A stretch of 64,000 nt of DNA from CAVSWT01 sp963731745 (GTDB taxonomy: Bacteria; Bacteroidota; Ignavibacteria; Ignavibacteriales; Ignavibacteriaceae), in contig CAVSWT010000002.1 in NCBI GenBank assembly GCA_963731745.1, positions 1 through 64,000 of the forward strand, written 5' to 3'. The notes beneath the pieces were generated by a model that made no database searches, was not told the origin of the DNA, and saw only the letters and a program-made list of their open reading frames with translations. Below are positions 44,870 to 55,900 of the stretch, piece after piece. Positions within the stretch are counted from its first letter, which is position 1; each line of letters starts with the position of its first letter. The translations under genes and the position numbers were made by a program.

Positions 44870-46429
44870 TTATTTCGTTCGCATGAACTCAATTCTTCTA
44901 TTTTTAGCTCTGCCCTCCGGTGTTTGGTTCGAAGCTATAGGCTTATCAGATCCGTATCCTTTGGCGGTAATTCTATTTGAATTTATTCCATGAGCTATTA
45001 GCCAATCCTTAACTGAATCAGCTCTTTCTTGAGAAAGTCTTTGATTCAATTTTTGATTTCCTGAATTATCTGTGTAGCCGCTGATTTCAATAGAGATATC
45101 CGGATAAGTTTGCAGAGTTTTAAGAACTTGCTGCAAAGTTTTTTCCGAAGTAGAACTAATGCCGGCTTTACCGCTTTCAAAATTAATACCTTCAAGTATT
45201 ACTGGGGCACCAATTTTCACAAAATCATCATCTGCGTCAAGTGGATTTGTACCGCGTTTAACTTCTGCTCCGTCATTAACCGAACCCATATCAGTATCAG
45301 ATTTGTTTGGATCAGTATTGTATTTTTCGATTTCTTCTTTATCAGATAGTCCATCAAAATCTGAATCTTTACTCAATGGATTTGTTTTATATCTTGCTAC
45401 TTCATCAGAATCATTTAAACCATCATCATCACTATCTGCTTTATTAGGATCGGTTCTATATTTTAAAACCTCATCGCCATCATTTATACCATCACCATCG
45501 GTATCTGATTTCAAAGGATCTGTCTTATAATTTCTAATTTCTTCTCCGTCATTAATTCCGTCATTGTCAGTATCTGCCCAATTCGGATTTGTATGATAAG
45601 TATTTATTTCCTGATTATCATTCAGCCCATCAATGTCAGAGTCTAATAATAAGGGATTAGTTTTGTATTTATTAACTTCATCACCGTCTTTAATTCCATC
45701 GCCATCGGAGTCTGGGTTTTTTGGATTAGTTCCTAATTCATCTTCTTCATCTTTGGTTAATCCGTCATTATCTCTATCTGCACTCCCACTCTCGCCTGTA
45801 AAAGTTAATCCGGTTGCAATGACAAAATAGGAGTCATAATTTCCAGGATTTTTCCCATGGTAATAATCCAGGTCATAAGTTGTTGACATTGCTCCGCCGA
45901 ATGCAATATCCAAAAGTAATGTTTGAGTTATGGCGAACTCAGATCCGAGCCCCATTGGAAATTCGCCTGTCCAGCCGTCCTTTTGAACATGAATTGGTGA
46001 AATTTGATCAGGCTCGTTTAAAACATTAAAGTGCATAGCACCGCCGCCAACGTAGAAATATGGATTCCATCCTTTCATATCAAAAGGACTAATTCTGATT
46101 CTTAAATCAATAGGAATTATTTCAGTTCTGTATAACGAATTCAAATAATCTTTTCCGGAATAGGAACCATAACCCATATTCAATTGAATCTCAACAGTTT
46201 TTGTTATTTCAAATGCAATGAATCCTTCGGCTAAGGCTAAATAAGAAAATTGATAGTCGTCGAATGACAATTTATCATTACCCATAAAACCTACATTCTT
46301 AAATTCATTCTCTGGAAATAATTGATTATATCTCAATCCTAACTTTGTTCCCCAATCTTTGAATTGGGCTTGTGCAGTAAATTGTAAACTGATCAATAAT
46401 AGAAATGGTAGTAAGATTTTTTTATTCAT
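44870..46429 (-). CDS. OmpA-family protein with eight TSP3-type calcium-binding repeats
   Basis: 519 residues. The signal peptide (cleaved near TAQA) precedes an N-terminal barrel (~25-215). Residues ~220-390 hold about eight tandem acidic repeats of the thrombospondin type 3 pattern (DSDGDGIKDGDEVNKYKTNP and variants), expected to bind Ca2+. The C-terminal OmpA domain (~405-519) has ISIEISGYTDNSG, NQRLSQERADSVKDWL and GRAKNRRIEF, which anchor to peptidoglycan. One repeat (DTDMGSVNDGAEV) has lost some acidic ligands. It would link outer membrane and cell wall, with a Ca-stiffened spacer. Confidence 0.93.
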   Translation of the reverse strand: MNKKILLPFLLLISLQFTAQAQFKDWGTKLGLRYNQLFPENEFKNVGFMGNDKLSFDDYQFSYLALAEGFIAFEITKTVEIQLNMGYGSYSGKDYLNSLYRTEIIPIDLRIRISPFDMKGWNPYFYVGGGAMHFNVLNEPDQISPIHVQKDGWTGEFPMGLGSEFAITQTLLLDIAFGGAMSTTYDLDYYHGKNPGNYDSYFVIATGLTFTGESGSADRDNDGLTKDEEDELGTNPKNPDSDGDGIKDGDEVNKYKTNPLLLDSDIDGLNDNQEINTYHTNPNWADTDNDGINDGEEIRNYKTDPLKSDTDGDGINDGDEVLKYRTDPNKADSDDDGLNDSDEVARYKTNPLSKDSDFDGLSDKEEIEKYNTDPNKSDTDMGSVNDGAEVKRGTNPLDADDDFVKIGAPVILEGINFESGKAGISSTSEKTLQQVLKTLQTYPDISIEISGYTDNSGNQKLNQRLSQERADSVKDWLIAHGINSNRITAKGYGSDKPIASNQTPEGRAKNRRIEFMRTK

Positions 46430-46582
46430 TATGACTCTCTTTTGATTTTTTAGCAGTGAGTTCTAAAATTATCTAAAATCTAAAATGCTAATATATTAAA
46501 TCGATTCTTATAGATGCTAAAAATTTTTATTTTTTTCTAAAAAGTTTTATTCGAATATTAGTTAAGCAATTCAAATAATTTT

Positions 46583-46590
46583 TAAATTTG
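46583..46590 (+). promoter_or_regulatory. Candidate -7 box (TAAATTTG)
   Basis: It fits TAnnTTTG and lies 33 nt before the ATG at 46624. No matching -33 box is seen. Confidence 0.3.
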
Positions 46591-46623
46591 TTAATGATCT
46601 TATAAAGAAAAATTTAGTTTCGT

Positions 46624-47403
46624 ATGGATATTAAACAAAAATTAGACCACCACTACAAACACTTTGATAAATCTCAAATTTCACCTGATCCGCTTCAATT
46701 TTTACACTTATACCAAGATGAAAAAAATATAGAAATTGTTGGATTTCTTTCATCAATTTTTGCGTATGGAAATGTAACACAAATAATTAATTCTCTCAAA
46801 AAGATACTTGCCGCAATGGGCGATTCTCCATATGAATTTATTAATAATTTAACACTGAAAGACACGCAAAGGTTTAAAGGCATAAAACATAGATTCTATT
46901 CAGAACAAGATATTATACACTTAATTTGGGCATTGAATTCAATTTATATAAAACACCGCTCATTGAAAAAATTATTTATGTTGAATTATAATGTCGATGA
47001 TGTGAATATCAAAAATGCTTTATCACATTTTTCCAATTCCTTTTTAAATGAGATTAAAAAGGATTATGAAATTAGTCCAGGTATTAAATTTATGTTTTCT
47101 TTGCCTGAAAAAGGAAGTGCCTGCAAAAGGATGAACTTATTTTTAAGGTGGATGGTTAGAAAAGATGAATTAGATTTTGGAATATGGAATGAAGTTCAAA
47201 CATGCAAATTAATTATTCCTGTTGATACGCATGTCGCGAGGATATGCCGAAGTTTAAATCTTACAAAAAGGAAAAACGTAAGCTGGAAAATGGCTGAAGA
47301 AATAACAAAAAAGCTAAAGCGTTATGATCCAATAGACCCTGTTAAGTATGATTTCGCTATCTGTCATATTGGAATGAGAAAAATGGATTTTAATAATATT
47401 TAG
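46624..47403 (+). CDS. Conserved protein of the TIGR02757 (DUF2400) type
   Basis: 259 residues, cytosolic in appearance. The blocks SPDPLQFLHLY, EIVGFLSSIFAYGNV, HRFYSEQDI, LFLRWMVRKDELDFG, and PVDTHVARICRSLNL then DPVKYDFAICHIGM are those of the family. The late helix-rich part with PVDTHV recalls the helix-hairpin-helix region of DNA glycosylases, so a role in nucleic-acid repair is possible but unproven. Confidence 0.88.
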   Translation: MDIKQKLDHHYKHFDKSQISPDPLQFLHLYQDEKNIEIVGFLSSIFAYGNVTQIINSLKKILAAMGDSPYEFINNLTLKDTQRFKGIKHRFYSEQDIIHLIWALNSIYIKHRSLKKLFMLNYNVDDVNIKNALSHFSNSFLNEIKKDYEISPGIKFMFSLPEKGSACKRMNLFLRWMVRKDELDFGIWNEVQTCKLIIPVDTHVARICRSLNLTKRKNVSWKMAEEITKKLKRYDPIDPVKYDFAICHIGMRKMDFNNI

Positions 47404-47519
47404 TTTCCCGACTTAAAAAAAGTTATCATCAATAAATTACTATTTCTTTTTGCATTTAGAGATAAAATTCTAAATATTCACGGTAACATTATTATTTCAT
47501 TAGCAATCAGGAGAAACTA

Positions 47520-49613
47520 ATGGCTGAAAACACTTCTGCAAGTTCCAAATTCCAACCTTATATCTCTCCCAGCGCAACAATTCCCGAACTAACTTTAAAG
47601 TCCATCCTAATGGGTGCTTTCTTTGGAATTTTGTTCGGGGCAGCTTCTGTATTTCTAGCATTGAAAGCGGGCCTAACCGTGTCGGCCTCAATTCCAATTG
47701 CTGTTTTAGCAATTTCAATTGGTAGAAAATTTTTTAAAACGACTATACTAGAAAATAATATTATTCAAACAACCGGTTCAGCAGGTGAATCAATTGCCGC
47801 CGGCGTGGTTTTTACACTGCCGGCTTTTTTGTTTATGTCTATAAATGATTCAGGAATGAGTGTTGGCGCAGGCTATTTTAATTATTGGACAATTTTCGCG
47901 CTTGCAATGTTTGGAGGTGTACTTGGAACTTTAATGATGATCCCTTTACGCCGTTCGTTAATTGTTAATGAACATCATACACTCCCATATCCGGAAGGAA
48001 CTGCCTGTGCATCTGTCCTAATAGCTGGAGACAAAGGCGGCGACTTTGCAAAAACCGCTTACCAGGGTTTATCCGTTGCTTTAGTTTACGCGTTGCTTCA
48101 AAGAGTATTTCATGTGATTGCAGAATCACCGGCTTGGGTTTCTTCACAAACAAATAAATTTTTTCCGTCAGCTACTGTTGCTGGAGATATCACTCCTGAG
48201 TACTTAGGTGTTGGGTACATAATTGGTCCTAGAATAGCAGGTATTCTTGTTGCAGGCGGTGTACTTGCTTGGCTTGGTTTAATTCCTCTTCTCGCAAGTT
48301 TAGTTCCAGCAGACACTATCGCAACACAGTTGGTTAAGCTTGGTTATTTAAAAGATATAATGACCGCTGGCGGCTCAGGAAATTGGAATCCGCAATTACA
48401 TACCTTCGCCAGTTTCCCTGATGCTATCTATCATGCATATGTTAGGCAGATTGGTGCGGGCGCAGTTGCCGCAGGTGGTTTAATAACATTAATTAAAACA
48501 TTCCCAACTATAATTTCTTCATTTCGCGGAAGTGTAGATTCACTAAAGCAAAATAAAGCCGGCGCCGCTAAAATCATTAGAACTGAAAATGATTTATCAT
48601 TTAAAACAGTTATCGGCGGAAGTATCGGTTTGGTAATAATTATGGTTGTTCTTCCAATCATTCCTGGTGATACAATTATAAATAAGTTCCTGTTAGGTAT
48701 TCTAGTTATAGTTTTCGGATTTTTCTTCGTTACTGTATCCAGCAGAATCGTAGGTATTATTGGTTCAAGTTCCAACCCAATTTCAGGAATGACCATTGCA
48801 ACTTTGATGGGAACCGGTTTAGTTTTTATTGCTGTCGGCTGGACGGGTAAAATTTTTGAACCTATGGCACTTGTTGTAGGAGGTATGATTTGTATAGCTG
48901 CTGCGAATGCTGGTGCAACTTCTCAAGATTTGAAAACTGGTTATCTAATCGGTGCAACTCCAAGATATCAGCAAATTGCGTTGTTTATTGGAGCTATTGT
49001 TTCTTCATTGGTAATCGGCTGGACAATTCAGCAGCTAGATTCCCCAACTCCTGATATGAGCGCTTTAGGAATTGTTCATGCGATTGGAAGCGATCAATTT
49101 CCTGCGCCGCAAGGCACTTTAATGGCAACTCTTATTAAAGGCTTACTTTCATTTAATCTTGACTGGCAATATGTTTTAGTTGGTGCTTTTCTTTCTGTTA
49201 CAGTAGAACTTTGCGGAGTGAACGCACTTTCATTTGCTGTCGGAGCTTATCTTCCTCTTTCCACAACCTTGCCGATTTTTATTGGCGGTGCTATTAAAGG
49301 TGTATCTGATAAAGTAGCTGAAAGAAAAGGTGAAAAAAGCGAAGACAGTGAACTCGGAAGCGGAAGCCTTTTTGCAACCGGACTTGTGGCTGGAGGTGCG
49401 CTGGCAGGCGTAATCGTGGCTCTGCTTTCAGTTAGGGAAAGTATTTATAATTTCTTTAAAGGCATAAGTGCTGAAGGATTTTTAACAGGAGTATTAGGCG
49501 AAGGAGGATATGAAATACTCGGTGCAATATTCTTTGCTTTAATGGGATTTATACTTTTTAAAGTTTCTCGAAAACCACAGCCAAAGATTGACGAAAATTT
49601 ACCGAATGAATAA
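47520..49613 (+). CDS. OPT-family oligopeptide/metal-chelate transporter
   Basis: 697 residues with about 14-16 membrane segments. AGGAG precedes the ATG by 6 nt. Family marks are ELTLKSILMGAFFGILFGAASVFLALKAG, NIIQTTGSAGESIAAGVVFTLPA, LPYPEGTACASVLIAG and SSNPISGMTIATL. Members import oligopeptides or iron/metal chelates using the proton gradient; the cargo cannot be told. The MFS gene following overlaps its stop, so the two are cotranscribed. Confidence 0.93.
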   Translation: MAENTSASSKFQPYISPSATIPELTLKSILMGAFFGILFGAASVFLALKAGLTVSASIPIAVLAISIGRKFFKTTILENNIIQTTGSAGESIAAGVVFTLPAFLFMSINDSGMSVGAGYFNYWTIFALAMFGGVLGTLMMIPLRRSLIVNEHHTLPYPEGTACASVLIAGDKGGDFAKTAYQGLSVALVYALLQRVFHVIAESPAWVSSQTNKFFPSATVAGDITPEYLGVGYIIGPRIAGILVAGGVLAWLGLIPLLASLVPADTIATQLVKLGYLKDIMTAGGSGNWNPQLHTFASFPDAIYHAYVRQIGAGAVAAGGLITLIKTFPTIISSFRGSVDSLKQNKAGAAKIIRTENDLSFKTVIGGSIGLVIIMVVLPIIPGDTIINKFLLGILVIVFGFFFVTVSSRIVGIIGSSSNPISGMTIATLMGTGLVFIAVGWTGKIFEPMALVVGGMICIAAANAGATSQDLKTGYLIGATPRYQQIALFIGAIVSSLVIGWTIQQLDSPTPDMSALGIVHAIGSDQFPAPQGTLMATLIKGLLSFNLDWQYVLVGAFLSVTVELCGVNALSFAVGAYLPLSTTLPIFIGGAIKGVSDKVAERKGEKSEDSELGSGSLFATGLVAGGALAGVIVALLSVRESIYNFFKGISAEGFLTGVLGEGGYEILGAIFFALMGFILFKVSRKPQPKIDENLPNE

Positions 49614-50919
49614 TTCTGTTAGTCAAAATACTCAAAAGACAGAACCATCAGCTTTTTATAGGCTGATGGTTTTGTTGTTCCTAAGTATTGCAATGTTCGG
49701 CAACTATTATGTTTATGATTCAATCTCATTGGTTGCTGATCAGCTGAAAGAATCACTCCATTTTACAGATTCAAATATTGGGCAGCTATATTCTATTTAC
49801 AGCTTAGCAGCATTAATTGCTTTAATCTTCGGCGGAATATTGGTTGACAAATGGGGAACAAAAAAATCTGCAATTCTGTTTGCTTTAATTTGCACAATTT
49901 CCGGATTCCTAGTTGCTTTCTCTACCGATCTGCATCTTATGCTTGCAGGAAGATTTTTATTAGGCGTTGGATCAGAACCGCTTATAGTGGCAATTACGGT
50001 TGCAATTGCAAAATGGTATAAAGGTAAAGTATTAAGCTTCGCGATGGGGATTAACTTATTTCTTGCGAGAAGCGGAACATTTGCTGTAGATAATTCTCCA
50101 TCAATTTTTCCCGGACTATATAGCAGCGGTTATTCTGAACCTTTATTCGTTGCAGCGTTAATTGGTATACTATCGTTTGCGGGGATAGCAATTTATTATA
50201 TGCTTGAATCTTCGGGAGAAAAGAAATTTGTTTTGGGTCAAGGCGGCGAGATAGATAAACTAAATCTTAAAGATTTATTTAAGTTCAATAAATCTTTTTG
50301 GTATATAACACTTTTATGTGTGACTTTTTATTCTGCAATTTTTCCTTTTAGAGATTTTGCTGTTAAATTTTTTATGGAAAGCCGAAGCATTTCTCGCGAA
50401 TCAGCTGGATGGATGATATCCAATTTACCCTTAGCCGCAATGTTCGCTACTCCATTAATTGGACTTTTGGTTGATTATATAGGAAAACGAGCGTTGTTGA
50501 TGACTATTGGTTCAATACTTTTACTTCCTGTTTATCTATTGATGGCATATAGTAATATTACTTTATACGTTCCGGTTATAATGATGGGAATTGCGTTTTC
50601 ATTAATTCCCGCGGTTATGTGGCCGGCTGTTGCTTATATTGTTGAGGAAAAAAGGTTGGGTTCCGGTTATGCATTAATGACATTCATACAACAAATAGGC
50701 ATGATGTTATTTCCATTATTCATAGGCTGGGCAAATGATTATTCCGGTGCGAGTGCTGAAAACCCAGGCGGTTATAATCTTGGAATGTGGATTTTTTCTG
50801 TGCTTGGAATTTTAGGACTAATCTTTTCCTATTTATTAAGAAAATCTGAAACCGGTAGCAATAGTCATGGATTAGAGTTAGGAATGAAAGATAAACCGGA
50901 GTTAGTACCAGAATCTTGA
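49606..50919 (+). CDS. Major facilitator superfamily transporter
   Basis: About 437 residues from ATG 49606, inside the stop region of the OPT gene; TTG 49588 upstream is also in frame. It has twelve hydrophobic segments with the MFS loop GGILVDKWGTKKS (G-x3-D-x2-G pattern) after helix 2 and its partner GLLVDYIGKRA in the second half. FMESRSISRESAGWMISNLP lies between the halves. Substrate unknown, although coupling to an OPT permease suggests a peptide or organic-acid cargo. Confidence 0.88.
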   Translation: MNNSVSQNTQKTEPSAFYRLMVLLFLSIAMFGNYYVYDSISLVADQLKESLHFTDSNIGQLYSIYSLAALIALIFGGILVDKWGTKKSAILFALICTISGFLVAFSTDLHLMLAGRFLLGVGSEPLIVAITVAIAKWYKGKVLSFAMGINLFLARSGTFAVDNSPSIFPGLYSSGYSEPLFVAALIGILSFAGIAIYYMLESSGEKKFVLGQGGEIDKLNLKDLFKFNKSFWYITLLCVTFYSAIFPFRDFAVKFFMESRSISRESAGWMISNLPLAAMFATPLIGLLVDYIGKRALLMTIGSILLLPVYLLMAYSNITLYVPVIMMGIAFSLIPAVMWPAVAYIVEEKRLGSGYALMTFIQQIGMMLFPLFIGWANDYSGASAENPGGYNLGMWIFSVLGILGLIFSYLLRKSETGSNSHGLELGMKDKPELVPES

Positions 50920-51002
50920 TTCATTAGTGATAAAATTAATGGTTACTTTTAATTTCGATTATTAGTAAGTTCTATAATAATTCTTTACAAATTTGATGAT
51001 TT

Positions 51003-51767
51003 ATGTTTATTACAAAATTGACAATCGTATTTTTGATTCTAATAGTAGGGTTTTCAAAATCAACTTCTGCACAATCTTTTGGGTTTGGATGTTTAGGATT
51101 TGTTGGGGGTTACGGCGGATTTAGTTATCAAGTTTATAATCCCACGGGATTAAATAATTACATAGAAGACTTTAACAACAGCAGAGAAGATTCATTATCC
51201 GTTCCCATGGCTAAATTTGGAAAAGCACAGGGATTTCGTGTCGGAATAAATTTTTTCAGAGCGGATATTAAAGGATTTATTCTAACTGCGAAAGGTTTTT
51301 ATCAATTATTAACCGAAAAACATGATGCGCAGGTTAAAACAAATTTTGGCAATACTTCAACAATTTATAAATTAAGCATTAAAGATTGGGGAGTGGGTAT
51401 TGATTTAGGAACTTCCTTAACCGGCGGTATCAGCTGGAAAGTAATTGATGCGGCATTATTATTTAACTCCGCTAAATTCACAAATACAATTAATCGTCCT
51501 GGGCCAACAACCGCAGTTTTTGAATATAAAAATTCAGCTTCTAAGATGGGATATTCAGTGGGAACGGGATTTATTGTATCAGTAATTGACCAATATCTTA
51601 CACTTGAAGGCATGGCCGGATATACAGATTTTTCAATTAGCGAAGTTCAGCAATCCGATGGAACTAAATTAGCTGTTGTCGAAAATGCGGATGTACCAAT
51701 GAAAAATTTTATTGAATCAGGCGGATTTAATGCGGTCATACAATTGAACTTAGGATTTCCGCTGTAA
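51003..51767 (+). CDS. Secreted outer-membrane beta-barrel-like protein
   Basis: 254 residues. A signal peptide (cleaved near TSAQS) is followed by Gly/Tyr-rich alternating strands (GFVGGYGGFSYQVYN, KGFYQLLTEKHD, GWGVGIDLG-like segments) and a closing strand AVIQLNLGFPL, as in small barrels. No family was recognised. Single gene with no visible partner. Confidence 0.68.
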   Translation: MFITKLTIVFLILIVGFSKSTSAQSFGFGCLGFVGGYGGFSYQVYNPTGLNNYIEDFNNSREDSLSVPMAKFGKAQGFRVGINFFRADIKGFILTAKGFYQLLTEKHDAQVKTNFGNTSTIYKLSIKDWGVGIDLGTSLTGGISWKVIDAALLFNSAKFTNTINRPGPTTAVFEYKNSASKMGYSVGTGFIVSVIDQYLTLEGMAGYTDFSISEVQQSDGTKLAVVENADVPMKNFIESGGFNAVIQLNLGFPL

Positions 51768-51828
51768 GGGATTCTATTTCTATAATTCAAATTCACAAAT
51801 TTATTTCTAATCTATAAAAAAATAATTC

Positions 51829-52791
51829 ATGAAATTATCTAAGCTTGATAAAGCCTCTATCATCGCCATAAATGAATGCATGGGCGCAAAGAAAGACGAA
51901 AAAATATTAGTTATTACAGATGAAGAAAAAAAGGAAATTGGTTATTCATTATATCATAATGCAATTAAGCTGGGATTTCAATCTCTGTATTTAGAAATGA
52001 AAGCCGGTAATATAAATGGAGAGGAACCGCCCAAAGAAGTTGCCGATCTAATGCAAAAATTTGATATTGTCTTTTGTCCAACTGCAAAATCATTAACCCA
52101 CACAAATGCAAGAAGGAGTGCTTCAGCAAAAGGCGTGCGGATTGCTACATTCCCGGGCATAACAAAAGATGTTATGATTAGGGGTTTGAATGCCGACTAT
52201 AAAAAGATTTTTAAATTGTCCGTTCGAATGAAAAATATTTTAGAGAAGGGAAGTAAAATAAAAGTAACTTCTCCCGCGGGAACAGATATTTCTTTTGATA
52301 TTAACGGAAGAATTGCAATTGCTTCAACAGGGTTATTTCATAAAAAAGGTGAAAGTGGAAATCTTCCAACCGGAGAAACATTTCTCGCTCCTATTGAGGG
52401 CACGGCAAATGGTGTATTTGTTGTCGATGGTTCAATGGCTGGCCTTGGATTAATTAAAAATAAAAATCTAGTGATTGAAGTTAAAGATGGCTATGCAGCA
52501 AAAATTTCAGGCGGGGCGCTTGCAAAAAAATTAATTAAACAATTAGATTCAGTCGGAAAACAGGCAAGAAATATTGCCGAGTTCGGAATTGGCACAAATG
52601 ATAGCGTAAAACTGAGCGGGGTTTTACTTGAAGATGAAAAAGTTTTAGGAACGGTTCATATAGCTTTAGGAAATAATATTTCCATGGGCGGTAGTGTAAA
52701 TGTCCCTTTGCATTTAGATGGGGTTATTAAAAAACCAACGGTTTTTCTTGATAAAAAATGTCTTATGGCGAATGGTAAATTGCTTGTGTGA
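51829..52791 (+). CDS. M29-like aminopeptidase
   Basis: 320 residues. Recognisable are SLTHTNARRSASAKGVRIATFPG, GNLPTGETFLAPIEGTANG (metal-ligand Glu residues), AEFGIGTND, then GTVHIALGNNISMGGSVNVPLHLDG, with the His and Asp expected to bind the metal pair. This is a short M29-type leucyl aminopeptidase, releasing N-terminal residues from peptides in the cytosol. It starts at ATG 51829, alone on its transcript. Confidence 0.85.
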   Translation: MKLSKLDKASIIAINECMGAKKDEKILVITDEEKKEIGYSLYHNAIKLGFQSLYLEMKAGNINGEEPPKEVADLMQKFDIVFCPTAKSLTHTNARRSASAKGVRIATFPGITKDVMIRGLNADYKKIFKLSVRMKNILEKGSKIKVTSPAGTDISFDINGRIAIASTGLFHKKGESGNLPTGETFLAPIEGTANGVFVVDGSMAGLGLIKNKNLVIEVKDGYAAKISGGALAKKLIKQLDSVGKQARNIAEFGIGTNDSVKLSGVLLEDEKVLGTVHIALGNNISMGGSVNVPLHLDGVIKKPTVFLDKKCLMANGKLLV

Positions 52792-52983
52792 TTTTTTATT
52801 CAACATATCTATTATTCATTCGTTAAAAAGTAAAGTAATTGAAATTTATGGCTTAATTTAATTTTTGTTTGTTGACTTAGGTATATAATTTATTTAATTT
52901 TTTTGCAGTTCATTTATATTTTATGTTCCTTACAGAAATATTTTTCTCAATTATTCTATCTCAGTAAATAGGAGCTAGAAAGT

Positions 52984-55900
52984 ATGAAACGTTTTTTACT
53001 TTTAATTTTCTTGATTATAGTTCAAACCACCTTCCTAACAGCACAAACCGGTAAAATTGCAGGCTTGATTACTGATGCAACCACTGGCGAAGCATTAATT
53101 GGAGCCAATGTTATTATCGAAGGAACTACTCAAGGGGCGGCCAGCAATATAGATGGTTATTACGCCATCCTAAATGTTCCTCCCGGTACATATACATTGA
53201 GAATTTCAATGATTGGTTATACAAAAACTAATATAACCGACATCAGAGTTAATATTGATCAAACTTCGAATGTTGATGCAAAATTGAGCCCGGCTTCTAT
53301 TGAAACAGAAGAAGTTGTAGTGGTTGCTCAAACTCCGATTGTTCAAAAAGATGTTTCTTCAAGTGTTGTTAATTTAAATTTTGAGGAAATTCAAAGCTTG
53401 CCGGTTACATCTGTATCAGAAGTTATTGGACTGCAGGCTGGGGTTCGCTCCGGTTTAGAAATTAGAGGCGGCGATGCCAGCCAGACTGCTTTTATGGTAA
53501 ATGGTATGACACTAAGAGATGAACGTGATAATTCACCGTTTACAGGTATCAGTTATTCTTCCGTTGATGAAGTTCAAATTCAAACCGGAGGTTTTAGTGC
53601 TGAGTATGGAGATATTCGTTCCGGTTTAGTAAATGTAGTAACCAAAGAACCTAAAAAAGATAAATACACAGTAAGTTTAATTACAAGGTATAGTCCTGCT
53701 TCTCAAAAACATTTTGGATCTTCTCCCAATGATCCAAACTCATACTGGATTCGGCCGTATGTTGATCCTCAGGTAGCATGGTTAGGAACAGGCGCTGTAA
53801 ATCCAGCAACCGGACAGCCATATTGGGATCAAAATTTAAGAAACCAGTATCCTGATTTTGAAGGTTGGGTTTCAATAGCAAATCAAACTTTGGCAAATGA
53901 TAATCCAAACGATGATATTACGCCTGAACAAGCACAAAGGATATTTTTATGGCAGCATAGGCGGATGTTAGATATTAACAAGCCGGATTATGAAGTTGAC
54001 GGAACAGTTGGCGGTCCAATACCCGGTGGGGAAGCTTTAGGGAATCTCAGATTTTTAGCTTCGTTAAGAACTACAAAATCAATGTATGTCATTCCTCTTT
54101 CACGAGATGGTTTAAGTAATCTTACAGGACAATTAAAGCTGACTTCCGATATCAGTCAGGGAATGAAACTGATGGTCCAAGGATTATACAGTGAAGTACA
54201 TGGAACTAATGATAATAATGCTGGTTTACCCGGAATATTTAGTTCTCCCGGAAGTATAACTGATGCTTTGAATAGAGTAAGCTATATTGATGCAAGAATG
54301 TTTGCAACAGATTATTGGGCTCCCAGCACAGTTATTTATAAATCATTCGGAGCCAAATTTACTCATGTCCTTTCTCCTTCAACTTTCTATGAAGTGACGT
54401 TAAATTCTTTTCTTTCAAGGTATTTTACAAACCCTGCTGCTTTAAGAGATACTTCTACTTTATATAATATTTCTGGGGTCATGCTGGATGAAGCGCCATT
54501 TGGTTTCGCTGATTTCCCATCATCAGGCATTAACGGCATTCGAATGGGCGTTGGTTTTAGTAATTCAAGAGACAGCAGTAAAGTTTCAACTTATTCAGCT
54601 CGGTTTGATCTTCAAAGTCAGCTAGATAAAAATAATAATTTAAAAACTGGTTTAGAATTTGTTTATACGGAAAACAAGGTGAATTATGCTTCAGTGGACA
54701 AATTCTTGCCTAGCGGAAGATCAAGAAGCGTATGGAATAATTTCCCCATAAGAGGTGCATTTTATGTAACCGATAAATTGGAATTTGAAGGTATGGTAGC
54801 TAATATAGGTGCCAGGTTAGATTATTCAGACCCTCAAGGTGAATGGTATATTTATGATCCTTATACGAAAGCCTTTGCCTCTGAAAATTCTTTAAATTTA
54901 GATCAATTGTTAACTAAGCAAGAAGTAAAAAAGCAAGTAGATCTTAGTCCAAGAATCGGAATTTCTTTCCCAATTACAAACGATAGTAAATTATATTTTA
55001 ACTACGGCCACTTTAGACAGCTTCCAACACCTGAAAATCTTTTCTTATTAAGAAGATTTTCAGACAATAATGCTGTTACAAGAGTAGCAAATCCAAACAA
55101 CCCTTTGCCAAAAACAGTAGCCTATGAATTAGGATATGAGCAAAATATATATGATGAGTTTTTGGTAAGGCTTGCTGGTTATTATAAAGACGTATCGCTT
55201 CAATCAAGATTAGTCACATATATCAGTAGGGATAATAAAGTTAGTTACTCTCGAACAGAACCTAATAATTACCAAGATGTTCGGGGTTTTGAGCTGACTT
55301 TAACAAAAAATAGAGGAAATTGGATTCAAGGATTTATTAATTATACGTATGACGTAAGAACCTCTGGTAATTTTGGTTTTGGGACTTACTATGAAAGTAG
55401 CTCTGAACAAAAACGTTATGAACAAACAACTACTTCCAATTATCAAGAGAAACCAATTCCTAGGCCATTCGCCAACTCTAGTATAGATATATTTACTCCA
55501 ACTGATTTTGGTCCGAAGTTAGGCGATTTTTCGATCTTTGGAGATTTAAGATTAAATGTCGTTACTTCCTGGACATCTGGATATTCTTTTACCTGGGCAG
55601 GCGGCGGCAGCATTCCCGGAATCGAAAACAATGTTAAATGGAATGATTACTGGAACGTTAATATGCGGTTAAGTAAAACTTTTATTTTCTCGGGCTTTAA
55701 TCTTCAAGTGTTTGCAGATATAAGCAATGTATTTAATTATAAGTATATGTCTAGTGGCGGATTTGTAGATGCGAATGATTACCTCGCTTACATGAAATCA
55801 CTTCATCTGCCAAAGGATATAGGAGATCCGCTTGGTTACGGCAACATCCCCGGTGATGATGTGCCCGGCGACTACAGGACAGGGCCATATATTTCTTGGG

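Noticed and set aside
45110..45830. Several plus-strand ORFs rich in Ser/Pro opposite the OmpA-type gene
   Set aside because: They are antisense readings of the acidic TSP3 repeats; the minus-strand gene is complete and well supported.
44870..46429. Tandem repeats that could be a CRISPR-like or minisatellite array
   Set aside because: They are in-frame codons of TSP3 repeats with varied DNA sequence. No CRISPR array was seen anywhere in the window.
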